This document shows positions 7,785 through 16,636 of a stretch of 64,000 nucleotides of DNA, one piece after another. The position numbers were made by a program, and so were the translations under genes. The DNA is from Janibacter cremeus. Its GTDB lineage: Bacteria > Actinomycetota > Actinomycetes > Actinomycetales > Dermatophilaceae. Under the pieces are notes generated by a model. The model was not told the origin of the DNA, searched no databases, and saw only the letters and a program-made list of their open reading frames with translations. Location: positions 1-64,000 of the forward strand of contig NZ_CP115184.1 of assembly GCF_029395675.1 (NCBI RefSeq), written 5' to 3'. Each line of letters begins with the position of its first letter. Position 1 is the first letter of the stretch.

Positions 7785-8904
7785 TCCCTGATTCCTTATT
7801 GTTTTTAGGGCCAATTCCGATCGCGGCGGCCAGGATGAGCCAAGAGAGAGGTTGGTGGTGCAAATTCTGTACGAGTTGGAGGAGGGCGAGGGCGAAGAGG
7901 CTCAACTGAACCGGATGGCCAAAAGGAAGTCGAGCAACCCTACTAATAGCAATAAGGAGGATGGCCAACCACATAAGACCAGCAAGGACGCCCGCTTGGG
8001 CCATAAGCGCTAGGGGGGTAGAATGCGCGGAGCCTTCAAGGCCGAGGCCCGATACATGCGTTGCTCCACTGCCGAATACAGGCGCGTTGGAGATGGTCTC
8101 GACAGCCGCATAGTAGTACGGCAATCGATCGCCCAAAGTGGTCAAGTCGCTCTGTACTAGGTCAGTAGCGGACAAATTGTAGACGACGAGTGCGAATGCG
8201 ACTCCAATACTGATTAAAGCCCAAGGAAAGAATCTCCGCGGGAGTTGGCTGGTGAGCCATAGGAGTGCAGTGATGGCAATTGCTATCATCCCCTGTCGGG
8301 ACTCCGACAGGAAGATGGAATGACCTGTGACGATTACCAGTGCTAACTGTTTGAGGCCAGCGAGGTGACGACTTCTTTTCAGGGTCGCGAGGCCGAAGGG
8401 AAGCATCAGCGCGACGCCGAAGGCCAGGCGGTTGGGATTCCCACTCAGAGCTGCAAATCGGGATGCCTGGTCCGTAATCAGGTACTGCAACCAAGCCGCT
8501 CCGATGAAAACGATGTAGACGCGCCCAACTGCCTCAACCATGCGGTCGACGGAAGATCTTGCCACGAACACAACTGCGATAAGCGACGCAAAAAGCGCAT
8601 AGAACACGCCTGCCCCGGCCGCACCACTGCTGGCCGAGCCAATCCATACCAAGAGGGCGGAGAGGAGGCCGACAGTTCTTAGCCGACTGTAGACATCACC
8701 GCTTGGCATTCTGGTGATGAGGAATCCGCCTAGCCCTGCGCCCATGAGAGCATAGCCAATTGCAATGAGGTTACTATGCACACCGCCAGAGAAGGACAGG
8801 ACGATGCCCGTTCCGAACAGCAGACTGGGAGTTAGTAGCGCCACGTATAAGCAAATCAGGGCACCAATAGAGAAAATTAGAATAGGTGGGCCGAAGGTCA
8901 GCAA
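7720..8904 (-). CDS. O-antigen polymerase/ligase-like membrane protein (Wzy type)
   Basis: A 394-residue polytopic protein with about ten hydrophobic segments. A central stretch (LSGNPNRLAFGVALMLPFGL, then SESRQGMIAIAITALLWL) resembles the NPN and SR(Q/S)G signatures of the O-antigen ligase/Wzy superfamily. It would polymerise lipid-linked repeat units on the outer face of the membrane. The start is TTG at 8904, overlapping the upstream glycosyltransferase stop by seven bases. Sequence conservation in Wzy proteins is poor, so polymerase versus ligase is a judgement from operon context beside a flippase. Confidence 0.75.
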   Translation of the reverse strand: MLTFGPPILIFSIGALICLYVALLTPSLLFGTGIVLSFSGGVHSNLIAIGYALMGAGLGGFLITRMPSGDVYSRLRTVGLLSALLVWIGSASSGAAGAGVFYALFASLIAVVFVARSSVDRMVEAVGRVYIVFIGAAWLQYLITDQASRFAALSGNPNRLAFGVALMLPFGLATLKRSRHLAGLKQLALVIVTGHSIFLSESRQGMIAIAITALLWLTSQLPRRFFPWALISIGVAFALVVYNLSATDLVQSDLTTLGDRLPYYYAAVETISNAPVFGSGATHVSGLGLEGSAHSTPLALMAQAGVLAGLMWLAILLIAISRVARLPFGHPVQLSLFALALLQLVQNLHHQPLSWLILAAAIGIGPKNNKESGNEECTPTAPPARSSYQQFLSR

Positions 8905-9989
8905 GGGCTTGGCGCTTCGCGATTACGAAGAACGTTGTCCAAGAACGCGCAACTGTATGCCGTCAAAGTCCACGAGTTTGTGATGCGGACCCTCTCTGGA
9001 GCATCGAGTGGGGCGGAGGGTGCAATATCGAGCAAGGCTTGGGTGACCTCGTCCATGCTGGGTTCTGGAGAGAGGAGGCGGTGAACCGTGCCCTGCAATA
9101 CTGAGTCTGTTGAACCGACGTCAGTGGCAATGATTCTGCATCCTCGAGAAGCCGCCTCAAGCAGAACGCGAGGGACGCTTTCACTTAGCGACGTGTGGAG
9201 GACAACGTCGACCTCGTCGTAGTCCGACGGTTCCATGGTGTGATTAGTTATCGCTTGTACTCGCGCCAGTTCTGGAATTTCCCACCGAGCCAACTCGCTC
9301 GGGAGCCACTCTGCGCTATCTGTATAGATGATCAATTCTGCACGGATGCGGCTAGAGAGAAAGGCACGAACGCCTAATACTTGATTCTTTTCCGGTCGAT
9401 GGTTTCCTATCATCGCAATCCGGAGGGGCCGCTTTGTCCGCGGAGTAAGCGTGGAGAACCACTCGTCCGGAAGTGCTGGGGGTAGTACGTGAATCCGTTT
9501 CGCCGCGATCCCATGGGCTATGAGATGTTCCTTCACCGCCTGAGAGTTGGCGAGGAATTTGTTACCGGCTTGAGTCGCTCTATCTAGGGCATGCCACCAC
9601 GTCGGCCAGTTCATGTCTAGTCCATTCCTGGCGTTGTACAACGAGCCAGATATGATTCCTAGCACAGAGAGGGCTCTCGCCGGGAGAGTCATCCTCATCC
9701 CGTATGTCACGACTGCGTTCGCGTTTATCTGGGAGCAGCGTTTCAGGGCGGAGGTGACGCTCTTTTCTGGATGCAGTGTCGTGAAATGCTTTTTGAAGAA
9801 CTGGCTGGCCGCGGAATTGCCGCTAGACACGTTCACTGCTATGACTTCGGTGCCCCTGCTCCTCAGCAGCGAGGCGACCTCGCCAGCGCGGCGTTCTGAT
9901 CCGCCAATGCGGTCGGTCCTAAAGAGGAACACGAGGCAAGAGTGACGTTTGCCCGAATTAACTGACGGGATGGACTGGTTCCGGGTCAT
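8898..9989 (-). CDS. Glycosyltransferase family 4 protein
   Basis: A 363-residue GT4 enzyme. The N-terminus carries FLFRTDRIGGSERRAGEVA; the C-terminal Rossmann half begins LRIAMIGNHRPEKNQVLGVRAF and has LHTSLSESVPRVLLEAASRGCRIIATDVG, the donor-binding acidic motif. ATG at 9989 has a GGAAAGGA box and overlaps the flippase 3' end by 32 bases. It belongs to the same overlapping run as its neighbours and should add a sugar at the cytoplasmic face. Confidence 0.85.
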   Translation of the reverse strand: MTRNQSIPSVNSGKRHSCLVFLFRTDRIGGSERRAGEVASLLRSRGTEVIAVNVSSGNSAASQFFKKHFTTLHPEKSVTSALKRCSQINANAVVTYGMRMTLPARALSVLGIISGSLYNARNGLDMNWPTWWHALDRATQAGNKFLANSQAVKEHLIAHGIAAKRIHVLPPALPDEWFSTLTPRTKRPLRIAMIGNHRPEKNQVLGVRAFLSSRIRAELIIYTDSAEWLPSELARWEIPELARVQAITNHTMEPSDYDEVDVVLHTSLSESVPRVLLEAASRGCRIIATDVGSTDSVLQGTVHRLLSPEPSMDEVTQALLDIAPSAPLDAPERVRITNSWTLTAYSCAFLDNVLRNREAPSPC

Positions 9990-11163
9990 GATTAGTTCGG
10001 TCCTTTCCAATGAAGTACTTGAGAGCGAATGTGGTCATCGCCAAACATGAGACCGACCAAGCTGCCGCGATTCCTACCTCTTCGAGGGGCCGCATAAGAA
10101 GAGCGGTCGTCATGAGGACTGCCACTCCAAGAATGGCTAGCTTCGTGTAGTCTTTGGCAGAACCTGTAATTCGAAGGTGCGTTATTGCGACCTGCACAAT
10201 GCTGTAAGCAACCACACCAGGGATCGCTGCGTACATAACGGGTATAGATTTCGCGAAGTCGGCGCCAAACAGCGGGACGATGGCGTAAGTTCCGACTCCC
10301 GCTATGAGTGCCCCGGAAGCTGTTGCTAATATTGCTGACTGCAAGAGGCGTCGAGTGGTTCGGTCGGGTCCCGAGCCCGACGCTTCGTGGAGTGTTTGAT
10401 GGGCTACTTGCTGGGGGATGACATTGGCCAGCATCGCTAGTGACGTGCCGACGGAATAGATTCCTGCTGAGCTGGCGCCCAAGAGCCAGGCAGCGATGAG
10501 TACGTCGGCTTTAAGTGTCGCTGTATGAAACAGCCTTCCCACTTGCCATTCGCTCGATGTTCGGAGGACGGCCTGGAGTGGGACTACGCCATCTTCGACG
10601 TCTGAGTGATGCTGATCCGAGATGATCAGCGGAAGGGCGATTAGTGTGAGTGGTGTTAGGAAACTGAGTGCAGTGGCAGCAAAGATGTTACTTGAAGTAA
10701 GGGCATCGAGGTGCGCCAATACCAATACACCCGAGCCCAGTGTGAGGGGTTGAAGGACGCCAGTCCAATTGGCGATGGCGGGACCTCTGAGTCCAACGAG
10801 AACCACAGTCGTGATGGTCATAGCGGCATGTACTGTCGCTCCAGCGACAAGCCAAAAGACTTTCGAGTCGTAAATTGCGGCCGTAATCGCCGCTGCGCTA
10901 GACAGAACCAGAAACAGAATGGTTATAGTGAGGATAGGTCTTAGTAGACCTATGGGAATGGAGGATTCGCGGCGCACCCGCAGTGCCTGTTGCCCGATAT
11001 CGAAGTTCAGAACAGTGGAGCCTAGGATGACAGCGGCGGTATATGCGCTTGCTACCCCTTTAAGATCGGGTCCTCCGAGCCTTGCGATCAAGATCCCGAC
11101 GCTGATGCCCAAGCCGAGGGCAAGAAGCCGCAGCCCTGACGCCCTAACGAGTGGCGTGAACAT
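9958..11163 (-). CDS. Polysaccharide flippase (Wzx/MOP superfamily)
   Basis: A 401-residue membrane protein with about 12 hydrophobic segments, an oligosaccharidyl-lipid flippase of the MOP exporter superfamily. It would move undecaprenyl-linked repeat units across the membrane to the polymerase. It begins MFTPLVRASGLRLLALGLG, a usual Wzx opening. ATG at 11163 is chosen because the longer frame (to 11337) would bury 190 bases in the dehydratase gene and adds a sequence without membrane character. Overlap with the dehydratase is then 20 bases. Confidence 0.85.
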   Translation of the reverse strand: MFTPLVRASGLRLLALGLGISVGILIARLGGPDLKGVASAYTAAVILGSTVLNFDIGQQALRVRRESSIPIGLLRPILTITILFLVLSSAAAITAAIYDSKVFWLVAGATVHAAMTITTVVLVGLRGPAIANWTGVLQPLTLGSGVLVLAHLDALTSSNIFAATALSFLTPLTLIALPLIISDQHHSDVEDGVVPLQAVLRTSSEWQVGRLFHTATLKADVLIAAWLLGASSAGIYSVGTSLAMLANVIPQQVAHQTLHEASGSGPDRTTRRLLQSAILATASGALIAGVGTYAIVPLFGADFAKSIPVMYAAIPGVVAYSIVQVAITHLRITGSAKDYTKLAILGVAVLMTTALLMRPLEEVGIAAAWSVSCLAMTTFALKYFIGKDRTNHDPEPVHPVS

Positions 11164-12985
11164 CTGCTGGGTACGCGCACTGGCGCATCCAAGCGACTGC
11201 GGAGTGTCTGGGACTAGTCGTGGACGCCAGCAATTGGTCGGCAGCAAGGCTCGGGACGTCGACACTTGATACAAGCTCGTGAGCAGTGGATTCGATGGAC
11301 TCCCCGGGTGTAAAGAGCTCTTCGGACATCTTCTCACCAGGACGCAGGCCGGTATAAATGATCTCGATGTCCTTCTGCTGCGACAGGTCGATGAGTGTTT
11401 TGGCCACGTCGACGATTTTCATCGGCTCGCCCATATCGAGCACCATGACTTGACCATCGCGCCCTATGGCGGCTGCTTGGAGCACGAGCTGACATGCCTC
11501 TGGAATGAGCATGAAGTATCGCTCGACGTCGGGGTGGGTTACTGTGATCGGACCGCCTCGCTCAATCTGCGAGGTGAAGGCCGTGATGACTGATCCGCGG
11601 GACCCGAGGACGTTGCCGAATCGGACGCTGACGTAGGTGTGATCGTCTATGTCCGCGAAGTAGGCCGTCAGCCGTTCTGTGACCCGCTTGCTGTAGCCAA
11701 GTACGCAGGAGGGGTTCGCCGCCTTGTCCGTCGATACGTTGACGAAGGTGGACACGCTGGCGGTGTGCGCCGCCCGCAGGACATTGAGCGTGCCGAGCAC
11801 ATTGGTCTTCCAGGCCTCCTCTGGGTACATCTCAAGGAGGGGTAGGTGCTTTAGCGCTGCCGCGTGGAAGACGACATCGGGACGATGATGTTGGAAGACC
11901 TCGACCATGCGGTCGGCGTCGCGGATATCGGCAAGGACGACGTCATCGGACTCGAGGAGCCCTTGTCCCGTGACGGACAGTTGGGTGCCGTGCAGCGCGG
12001 ACTCATCACGATCGAGCATGATGAGCCGACTGGGCCCGAACTTGCCGATCTGGCGACACAACTCGGATCCGATGGAGCCTCCTGCGCCCGTAACGAGGAC
12101 GGTGCGTCCGGAAATGGTGTCGGCGATGGCGGTGGCGTCGAGCTCGATCGGGCGACGCCCCAGGAAGTCAGCCAGATCAAGACTGCGCAGGTCGCTCCCA
12201 CCGACCGGGCCCAGGATCTCGTCAGCACGGGGGAGGATCAACGTCGACAGGCCCGCATCCTCTGCGAGGGCGCGTAGGGTGCGCACCAACTCGGCGCTCG
12301 CGCTCGGAACTGCGATGGCGAGCGTGGTCGCTTCCGTCTTCTCGGCGATGTTCACGAGGTCCGGCGTGGCTCCGAGGACGCGGACCCCGTCGATGCGCAT
12401 CCTGCGCTTGGACTTGTTGTCGTCGATGAGCCCGACGGGGACCATGCTTCCCGATGGGTCCCGGACAAGGGTGCGCACGAGCTGGCGACCCCCTTCACCG
12501 GCTCCGAACACGAGGACTCGTTGCTCCGCTGCCGAGGAGGGAGCGATGTGCGAGCGAGCAGTACGCAGGACGAAACGTGCGCCGAACATCCCGATCAGCG
12601 CCACCGCGCCAGCCGTGACGGGGAGGGATCGGGGACCGAGGTTCCACGGCCCGAACACGGTCACGACCTGCAAGGGCAGCGCCCACAGCGCGACTGTGCG
12701 GGTGAGGTCGATGATCTCCTCGTAGGAACCCCGAAGGTGACCCACGGCATATGGGCCGGCAATGCCGCCCAGTAGAAGGTGAGCGGCAAGGGCGATCAGC
12801 GCGAGTTGAGCGATGGGAGCCGAAAACGTGGCCGCCGGGTTGAAGTCATACCGTAGCCACGCTGCGAGGAACACGGCGGTGGTGAGCACGAGGAGGTCGA
12901 CGAAGGCCCACAGCCACCGGCCGGCTCGTTGACCCGCCGGCGGTCGAGGATTACGCGAAGACACCGATGACCTCGACATTCTCAT
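11144..12985 (-). CDS. Membrane nucleoside-diphosphate-sugar 4,6-dehydratase (CapD/PglF type)
   Basis: A 613-residue integral-membrane SDR. Four N-terminal hydrophobic segments are followed by a first Rossmann-like domain (VLVFGAGEGGRQLVRTL) and the catalytic SDR domain with VTGAGGSIGSELCRQI near residue 300 and STDKAANPSCVLGYSKRVTE. As in FlaA1/PglF relatives the usual active-site Tyr is replaced (here by Leu) while the Lys stays. It would make the UDP-4-keto-6-deoxy sugar used by the downstream aminotransferase. First gene of the overlapping run; 103 bases separate it from the tyrosine kinase gene. Confidence 0.9.
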   Translation of the reverse strand: MRMSRSSVSSRNPRPPAGQRAGRWLWAFVDLLVLTTAVFLAAWLRYDFNPAATFSAPIAQLALIALAAHLLLGGIAGPYAVGHLRGSYEEIIDLTRTVALWALPLQVVTVFGPWNLGPRSLPVTAGAVALIGMFGARFVLRTARSHIAPSSAAEQRVLVFGAGEGGRQLVRTLVRDPSGSMVPVGLIDDNKSKRRMRIDGVRVLGATPDLVNIAEKTEATTLAIAVPSASAELVRTLRALAEDAGLSTLILPRADEILGPVGGSDLRSLDLADFLGRRPIELDATAIADTISGRTVLVTGAGGSIGSELCRQIGKFGPSRLIMLDRDESALHGTQLSVTGQGLLESDDVVLADIRDADRMVEVFQHHRPDVVFHAAALKHLPLLEMYPEEAWKTNVLGTLNVLRAAHTASVSTFVNVSTDKAANPSCVLGYSKRVTERLTAYFADIDDHTYVSVRFGNVLGSRGSVITAFTSQIERGGPITVTHPDVERYFMLIPEACQLVLQAAAIGRDGQVMVLDMGEPMKIVDVAKTLIDLSQQKDIEIIYTGLRPGEKMSEELFTPGESIESTAHELVSSVDVPSLAADQLLASTTSPRHSAVAWMRQCAYPADVHATR

Positions 12986-13088
12986 TCATGCTGTTCGGCA
13001 CGCGTCCTTCGTCCTCCCTGGCCTCGTGGCGTCGCGTCGAGAGTCCTTCGGCCCCTCGTCGCGGAATCTATCAGTCGCGCTCATGGGC

Positions 13089-14543
13089 TCATCGACGGCT
13101 GTTGGCCAAGCGCCTCTCGCGACCTTGCTTGCGCGCCGCCCGCGACGTCGGGTGGTGCTCCTCGGCGTAGTAACCGTAGTAACCGCTGCCGTAGCCACCC
13201 GACGAGGCGTGCCCGACGCGGTTGAGGACCAGGCCGAGGAGCGTGTTGTCGACAGCGCATAGGGACTCGAGGGTTGCCTTGAGCTGCTCCTTGCGCACGA
13301 TGGTCGTCCCTACGAGGACGATCACACCGTCGACCTTCGTGCTGAGGACCACGGCATCCGTGACGGGCAGGACCGGTGGGGTGTCGATGAGCACGTAGTC
13401 GAACCGGACGGACAGCTGCGCGAGAACGCGACTCATGGCCTCGGACGCGAGGAGCTCGCTCGGGTTCGGTGGGATCGCCCCTGCCCCGATCACCTCAAGC
13501 CTGTCAGCGCCGTACGGCTGGAGCACGTCGTCGAGATCCGCCCGGTCGATGAGGACATCGGTCAGTCCAGCAGAACCCTCGAGGCCGAGGTACTCCAGCA
13601 GTCGGGGGCGGCGCAGGTCGGCCTCGATGAGACATACGCTGGAGCCGGACTGGGCCAGAGTGAGCGCGAGGTTCGCGATCGTCGTGGACTTGCCCTCGCC
13701 TGGGATGGAGGAGGTGAGCATGATCGTCCGGGGATGGTTGGCGGCGTCCACGAACATCAGGTTGGTGCGCACCGCACGGAAGGCCTCGGAGCGCGGTGAC
13801 GACGGGTCCGACTGCACGATGAGCGGCTCCTTGCCGGCACGCGGGTCGTAGTGAACCGCGCCGATGACCGGCTCCTCGGTGACCTCATCGACGTCCTCGT
13901 CGGTGCGCACCGTGGTATCCACCATGTGGCGCAGGACGGCCAGACCGACTCCGAGCAGCAGGCCGAGGACGAGCCCGAGTCCGAGATTGCGCACGGGAAC
14001 AGGGCTCGTCGGGGTCTCACTTGTGACCGCCGGCTCGACGAGAGTGACCTTGATCGGCGACATGCCGGACCCCTCCGGTGTCTCCACCTCGGCAACGACC
14101 TCGGGGAAGGTCTCGCCGATCGCGTCGGCAACCGCCTCGGCGTGCGTGGGCGAGGAGTCGGTAACACTCACCTCGATCAGGACGGTGTCCGGAGGAGTGG
14201 TGACCGTGATCTGCTCCGCCAGGTCCGCGCTCGTCTCCTCGCCACCGAGCTCGTCGATCACCGGGTTCAACGCCCGGGGGGTAGTCAACAGCGAGGCATA
14301 GGACTTCACCCGCTGCTGGGTGAAGGTGCTTCCCTGCTGCAGGGCCGTGCTGTCCTCGGCGCCAGAGACCGAGACGAAGAACTGCGTGCTGGAGGTGTAC
14401 TGCTTCGTCTGCAGGGCGGTCCACCCAGCTGCCAGTCCGACGACGACGAGCGTCGTGATGACGATGGTCATCCATCGTTTGCGAACGATCCTCAGGTAGT
14501 CCTGCAGCTCCACGAGCTTGGTGCCTCTCGATAAGTTGGTCAC
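13089..14543 (-). CDS. Polysaccharide co-polymerase with tyrosine autokinase domain (Wzc-like)
   Basis: A 484-residue Wzz-plus-BY-kinase fusion that controls chain length and export. The N-terminal Wzz domain is framed by two membrane helices (about residues 25-45 and 185-205). The kinase half has Walker A SIPGEGKSTT, Walker A' CLIEADLRRPRL and Walker B YVLIDTPPVLPVTDA. A tyrosine cluster (GGYGSGYYGYYAEE) near the C-terminus is the autophosphorylation tail. It lies upstream of the polysaccharide operon on the same strand and 50 bases from the divergent phosphatase gene, so the two may share a promoter region. Confidence 0.93.
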   Translation of the reverse strand: MTNLSRGTKLVELQDYLRIVRKRWMTIVITTLVVVGLAAGWTALQTKQYTSSTQFFVSVSGAEDSTALQQGSTFTQQRVKSYASLLTTPRALNPVIDELGGEETSADLAEQITVTTPPDTVLIEVSVTDSSPTHAEAVADAIGETFPEVVAEVETPEGSGMSPIKVTLVEPAVTSETPTSPVPVRNLGLGLVLGLLLGVGLAVLRHMVDTTVRTDEDVDEVTEEPVIGAVHYDPRAGKEPLIVQSDPSSPRSEAFRAVRTNLMFVDAANHPRTIMLTSSIPGEGKSTTIANLALTLAQSGSSVCLIEADLRRPRLLEYLGLEGSAGLTDVLIDRADLDDVLQPYGADRLEVIGAGAIPPNPSELLASEAMSRVLAQLSVRFDYVLIDTPPVLPVTDAVVLSTKVDGVIVLVGTTIVRKEQLKATLESLCAVDNTLLGLVLNRVGHASSGGYGSGYYGYYAEEHHPTSRAARKQGRERRLANSRR

Positions 14544-14593
14544 ACGGCAACCGCGAGTGTTTCACAACGGAGGCATTACGGCAGGATGTGCCC

Positions 14594-15181
14594 ATGAGCG
14601 TGCGCATCCTGACCATCTGCACCGGCAACATCTGCCGCTCGCCATACGCCCACCTGGCGCTCCAGCACGGACTCGACGCGGTCCGGCCCGGTGCCTTCGA
14701 GGTGGCCAGCGCCGGCACCCACGCGATGATCGACAACCCGGTCGACCCGGGCAGCGCGCGCATCCTGCAAGGGCGAGGCATCATCCACGACGACTTCGCG
14801 GCCCGCCAGATCACCGAGCGGATACTCGAGGACGTCGACATCGTCCTCCCGCTCGAGGTCGCCCACCGCAAGATCGTGCTCTCCTACTCCCCACGCCACC
14901 TCAAGCGGGCATTCACCCTCAAGGAGTTCGCTCGGCTGCTCGACTCGGCCGATGCCCGCGAGCCGTGGACCCAGCGCCTCGCCGGCATGGGGACGCCTGA
15001 GGAGCGGTGGGCGGCGCTCCCTTCGCACCTGGCGCGTGAGCGCGGGCTGAACCGGGCCGAGGAGGGGGCCGATGACATCGCCGATCCCTACCGGCGACCG
15101 CAGGAGGCCTTCGACCAGATGGCTGTCGAGGTGGATGCTGCTGTCGATCGGATCGTGGCGTTTGAGCGGCAGTTCAGCTGA
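14594..15181 (+). CDS. Low-molecular-weight protein tyrosine phosphatase
   Basis: Would dephosphorylate the tyrosine autokinase encoded divergently upstream (Wzb-Wzc logic). The P-loop CTGNICRSPYAHLAL sits at the N-terminus with nucleophile Cys and Arg of CX5R, and the acid Asp lies in ADDIADPYRRP near residue 165. At 195 residues it is somewhat longer than the usual 150-160. ATG at 14594 is preferred over GTG at 14588. The 3' end overlaps the convergent PGPGW gene by eight bases. Confidence 0.9.
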   Translation: MSVRILTICTGNICRSPYAHLALQHGLDAVRPGAFEVASAGTHAMIDNPVDPGSARILQGRGIIHDDFAARQITERILEDVDIVLPLEVAHRKIVLSYSPRHLKRAFTLKEFARLLDSADAREPWTQRLAGMGTPEERWAALPSHLARERGLNRAEEGADDIADPYRRPQEAFDQMAVEVDAAVDRIVAFERQFS

Positions 15182-15617
15182 GGGCAGTCTCCGGGCCGTC
15201 ACTGCGGAACCGTCGCCAGCTGTAGATCATCAGCCCAATGGCGACGATGCCGGAGAAGATCAGTGTGGAGCCTGTGCCCCAGCCTGCGAAGAGCCACCAC
15301 CTGTCCGGCAGCGGCCACCAGCCGGGTGCGGGCGGGTGGATGCCCCACACCGCTCCCACGGCTATGACCAGGAGCGCACCGCACAGCGTGATCAGGGCCC
15401 TGGGTGCCGACTGCACGCTCTCCGCGGCGGCCTTGAGTGCGGCCCGCCGGACCGGCTCGACCCGACGGCGGGCCCACTCGTATTGCTGCGACAGCAGGAG
15501 GAGGCCGGCGGCGAGCGCCAGCAGTCCTGGTCCGGGGAGGACCAGGGCTGCCACGCCGACGACGACGAGGAGCCATCCGAGGGTGAGCTTGGCGATGCGT
15601 TTGGTTTGGTTGGTCAT
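15174..15617 (-). CDS. PGPGW-type putative transmembrane protein
   Basis: A 147-residue small membrane protein of the actinobacterial family sometimes called PGPGW. After a basic start (MTNQTKRIAKL) come two adjacent hydrophobic stretches around LVLPGPGLLALAAGLLLL, then a cytoplasmic helix (QQYEWARRRVEPVRRAAL) and two further membrane segments. ATG at 15617 is used; an in-frame start at 15713 would run through the direct repeats described at 15684-15746. Function is unknown. Confidence 0.65.
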   Translation of the reverse strand: MTNQTKRIAKLTLGWLLVVVGVAALVLPGPGLLALAAGLLLLSQQYEWARRRVEPVRRAALKAAAESVQSAPRALITLCGALLVIAVGAVWGIHPPAPGWWPLPDRWWLFAGWGTGSTLIFSGIVAIGLMIYSWRRFRSDGPETALS

Positions 15618-15659
15618 GGTGCTTCTTGGGTTGGGGTTCGTGATTGCGAGGTCGTGATT

Positions 15660-15746
15660 TCGAGGCTCGCCCGCTGCGCGGACTCGCACCTCAATCACCG
15701 GGGTGCGCCTCAATCACTAACCGGTTCCTCGCACCTCAATCACCGG
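15660..15746. repeat. Three short direct repeats next to a dispersed repeat unit
   Basis: The unit TCGCACCTCAATCACCGG occurs at 15684-15701 and 15729-15746, with a diverged copy at 15704-15724. The first copy is preceded by TCGAGGCTCGCCCGCTGCG (from 15660), which matches a repeat also seen at 21564-21608 and 52199-52279. The third copy overlaps the rmlA stop codon (15736-15738) and its last codons, so the repeat has reached into the gene end. Confidence 0.7.
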
Positions 15747-16602
15747 TGAGGAGGTCGAGGAGGTAGCGGCCGTAGCCGCTCTTGATCAGCGGCTCGGCGC
15801 GTGAGCGCAGGCCGTCGTCGTCGATGAAGCCCATCCGCCAGGCGACCTCCTCGGGGCAGCCCACCTTTAGGCCCTGCCGGCTCTCGAGGGTGCGCACGTA
15901 GGTGCTCGCGTCGTTGAGGGAGTCGAAGGTGCCGGTGTCCAGCCACGCCGTGCCGCGGGGGAGGACCTCGACGTGCAGCCGGCCCTCGTCGAGGTAGGCG
16001 CGGTTGAGGTCGGTGATCTCCAGCTCGCCCCGCGCCGAGGGCCGCAGCTGCCGAGCGCGGTCGACGACGGTGTCGTCGTAGAAGTACAGACCCGGCACCG
16101 CGTAGCGGCTGCGCGGATTCTCCGGCTTCTCCTCCAGGGAGGTGGCCCTCCCTTCGCCATCGAAGTCCACCACGCCGTAGGCGCGCGGGTCGGCGACCTG
16201 GTAGCCGAAGATCGCCGCCCCGTCGACGTGCGCGAACCGGCGCAGCCGGGTGCCCAGCCCCGGCCCGTAGAAGATGTTGTCGCCGAGCACGAGCGCGGCC
16301 GGCCCACCGGCGAGGTGCTCCTCCCCGATGAGGAAGGCCTGTGCCAGTCCGTCCGGGGAGGGCTGCTGCGCATACGTGATCGAGACGCCGAACTGGTGGC
16401 CGTCACCGAGCAGCCGCTCGAAGTCGGGCGCCTCGTGCGGAGTCGTGATGACGAGGACGTCCGTGATCCCCGCAAGCATCAGCGTGCTCAGCGGGTAGTA
16501 GATCATCGGCTTGTCGTAGACCGGCACCAGCTGCTTGGAGACGCCGAGCGTGATCGGGTGCAGTCTGGTCCCGGTCCCCCCGGCGAGGATGATCCCGCGC
16601 AT
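15736..16602 (-). CDS. rmlA: Glucose-1-phosphate thymidylyltransferase
   Basis: Makes dTDP-glucose from dTTP and glucose-1-phosphate, the first step of dTDP-L-rhamnose synthesis in the cytoplasm. It has the nucleotidyltransferase signature [22 protein letters not shown] split across residues 3-24, then [28 protein letters not shown] with the metal-binding Asp, and [20 protein letters not shown]. At 288 residues it is full length. The other rhamnose genes (rmlCD fusion and rmlB) lie on the opposite strand 2-5 kb away rather than in one operon. Confidence 0.97.
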   Translation of the reverse strand: MRGIILAGGTGTRLHPITLGVSKQLVPVYDKPMIYYPLSTLMLAGITDVLVITTPHEAPDFERLLGDGHQFGVSITYAQQPSPDGLAQAFLIGEEHLAGGPAALVLGDNIFYGPGLGTRLRRFAHVDGAAIFGYQVADPRAYGVVDFDGEGRATSLEEKPENPRSRYAVPGLYFYDDTVVDRARQLRPSARGELEITDLNRAYLDEGRLHVEVLPRGTAWLDTGTFDSLNDASTYVRTLESRQGLKVGCPEEVAWRMGFIDDDGLRSRAEPLIKSGYGRYLLDLLTGD

Positions 16603-16636
16603 CCCTCAAGGTAGCGCCCCGCAGTAGTGTGCCGCC

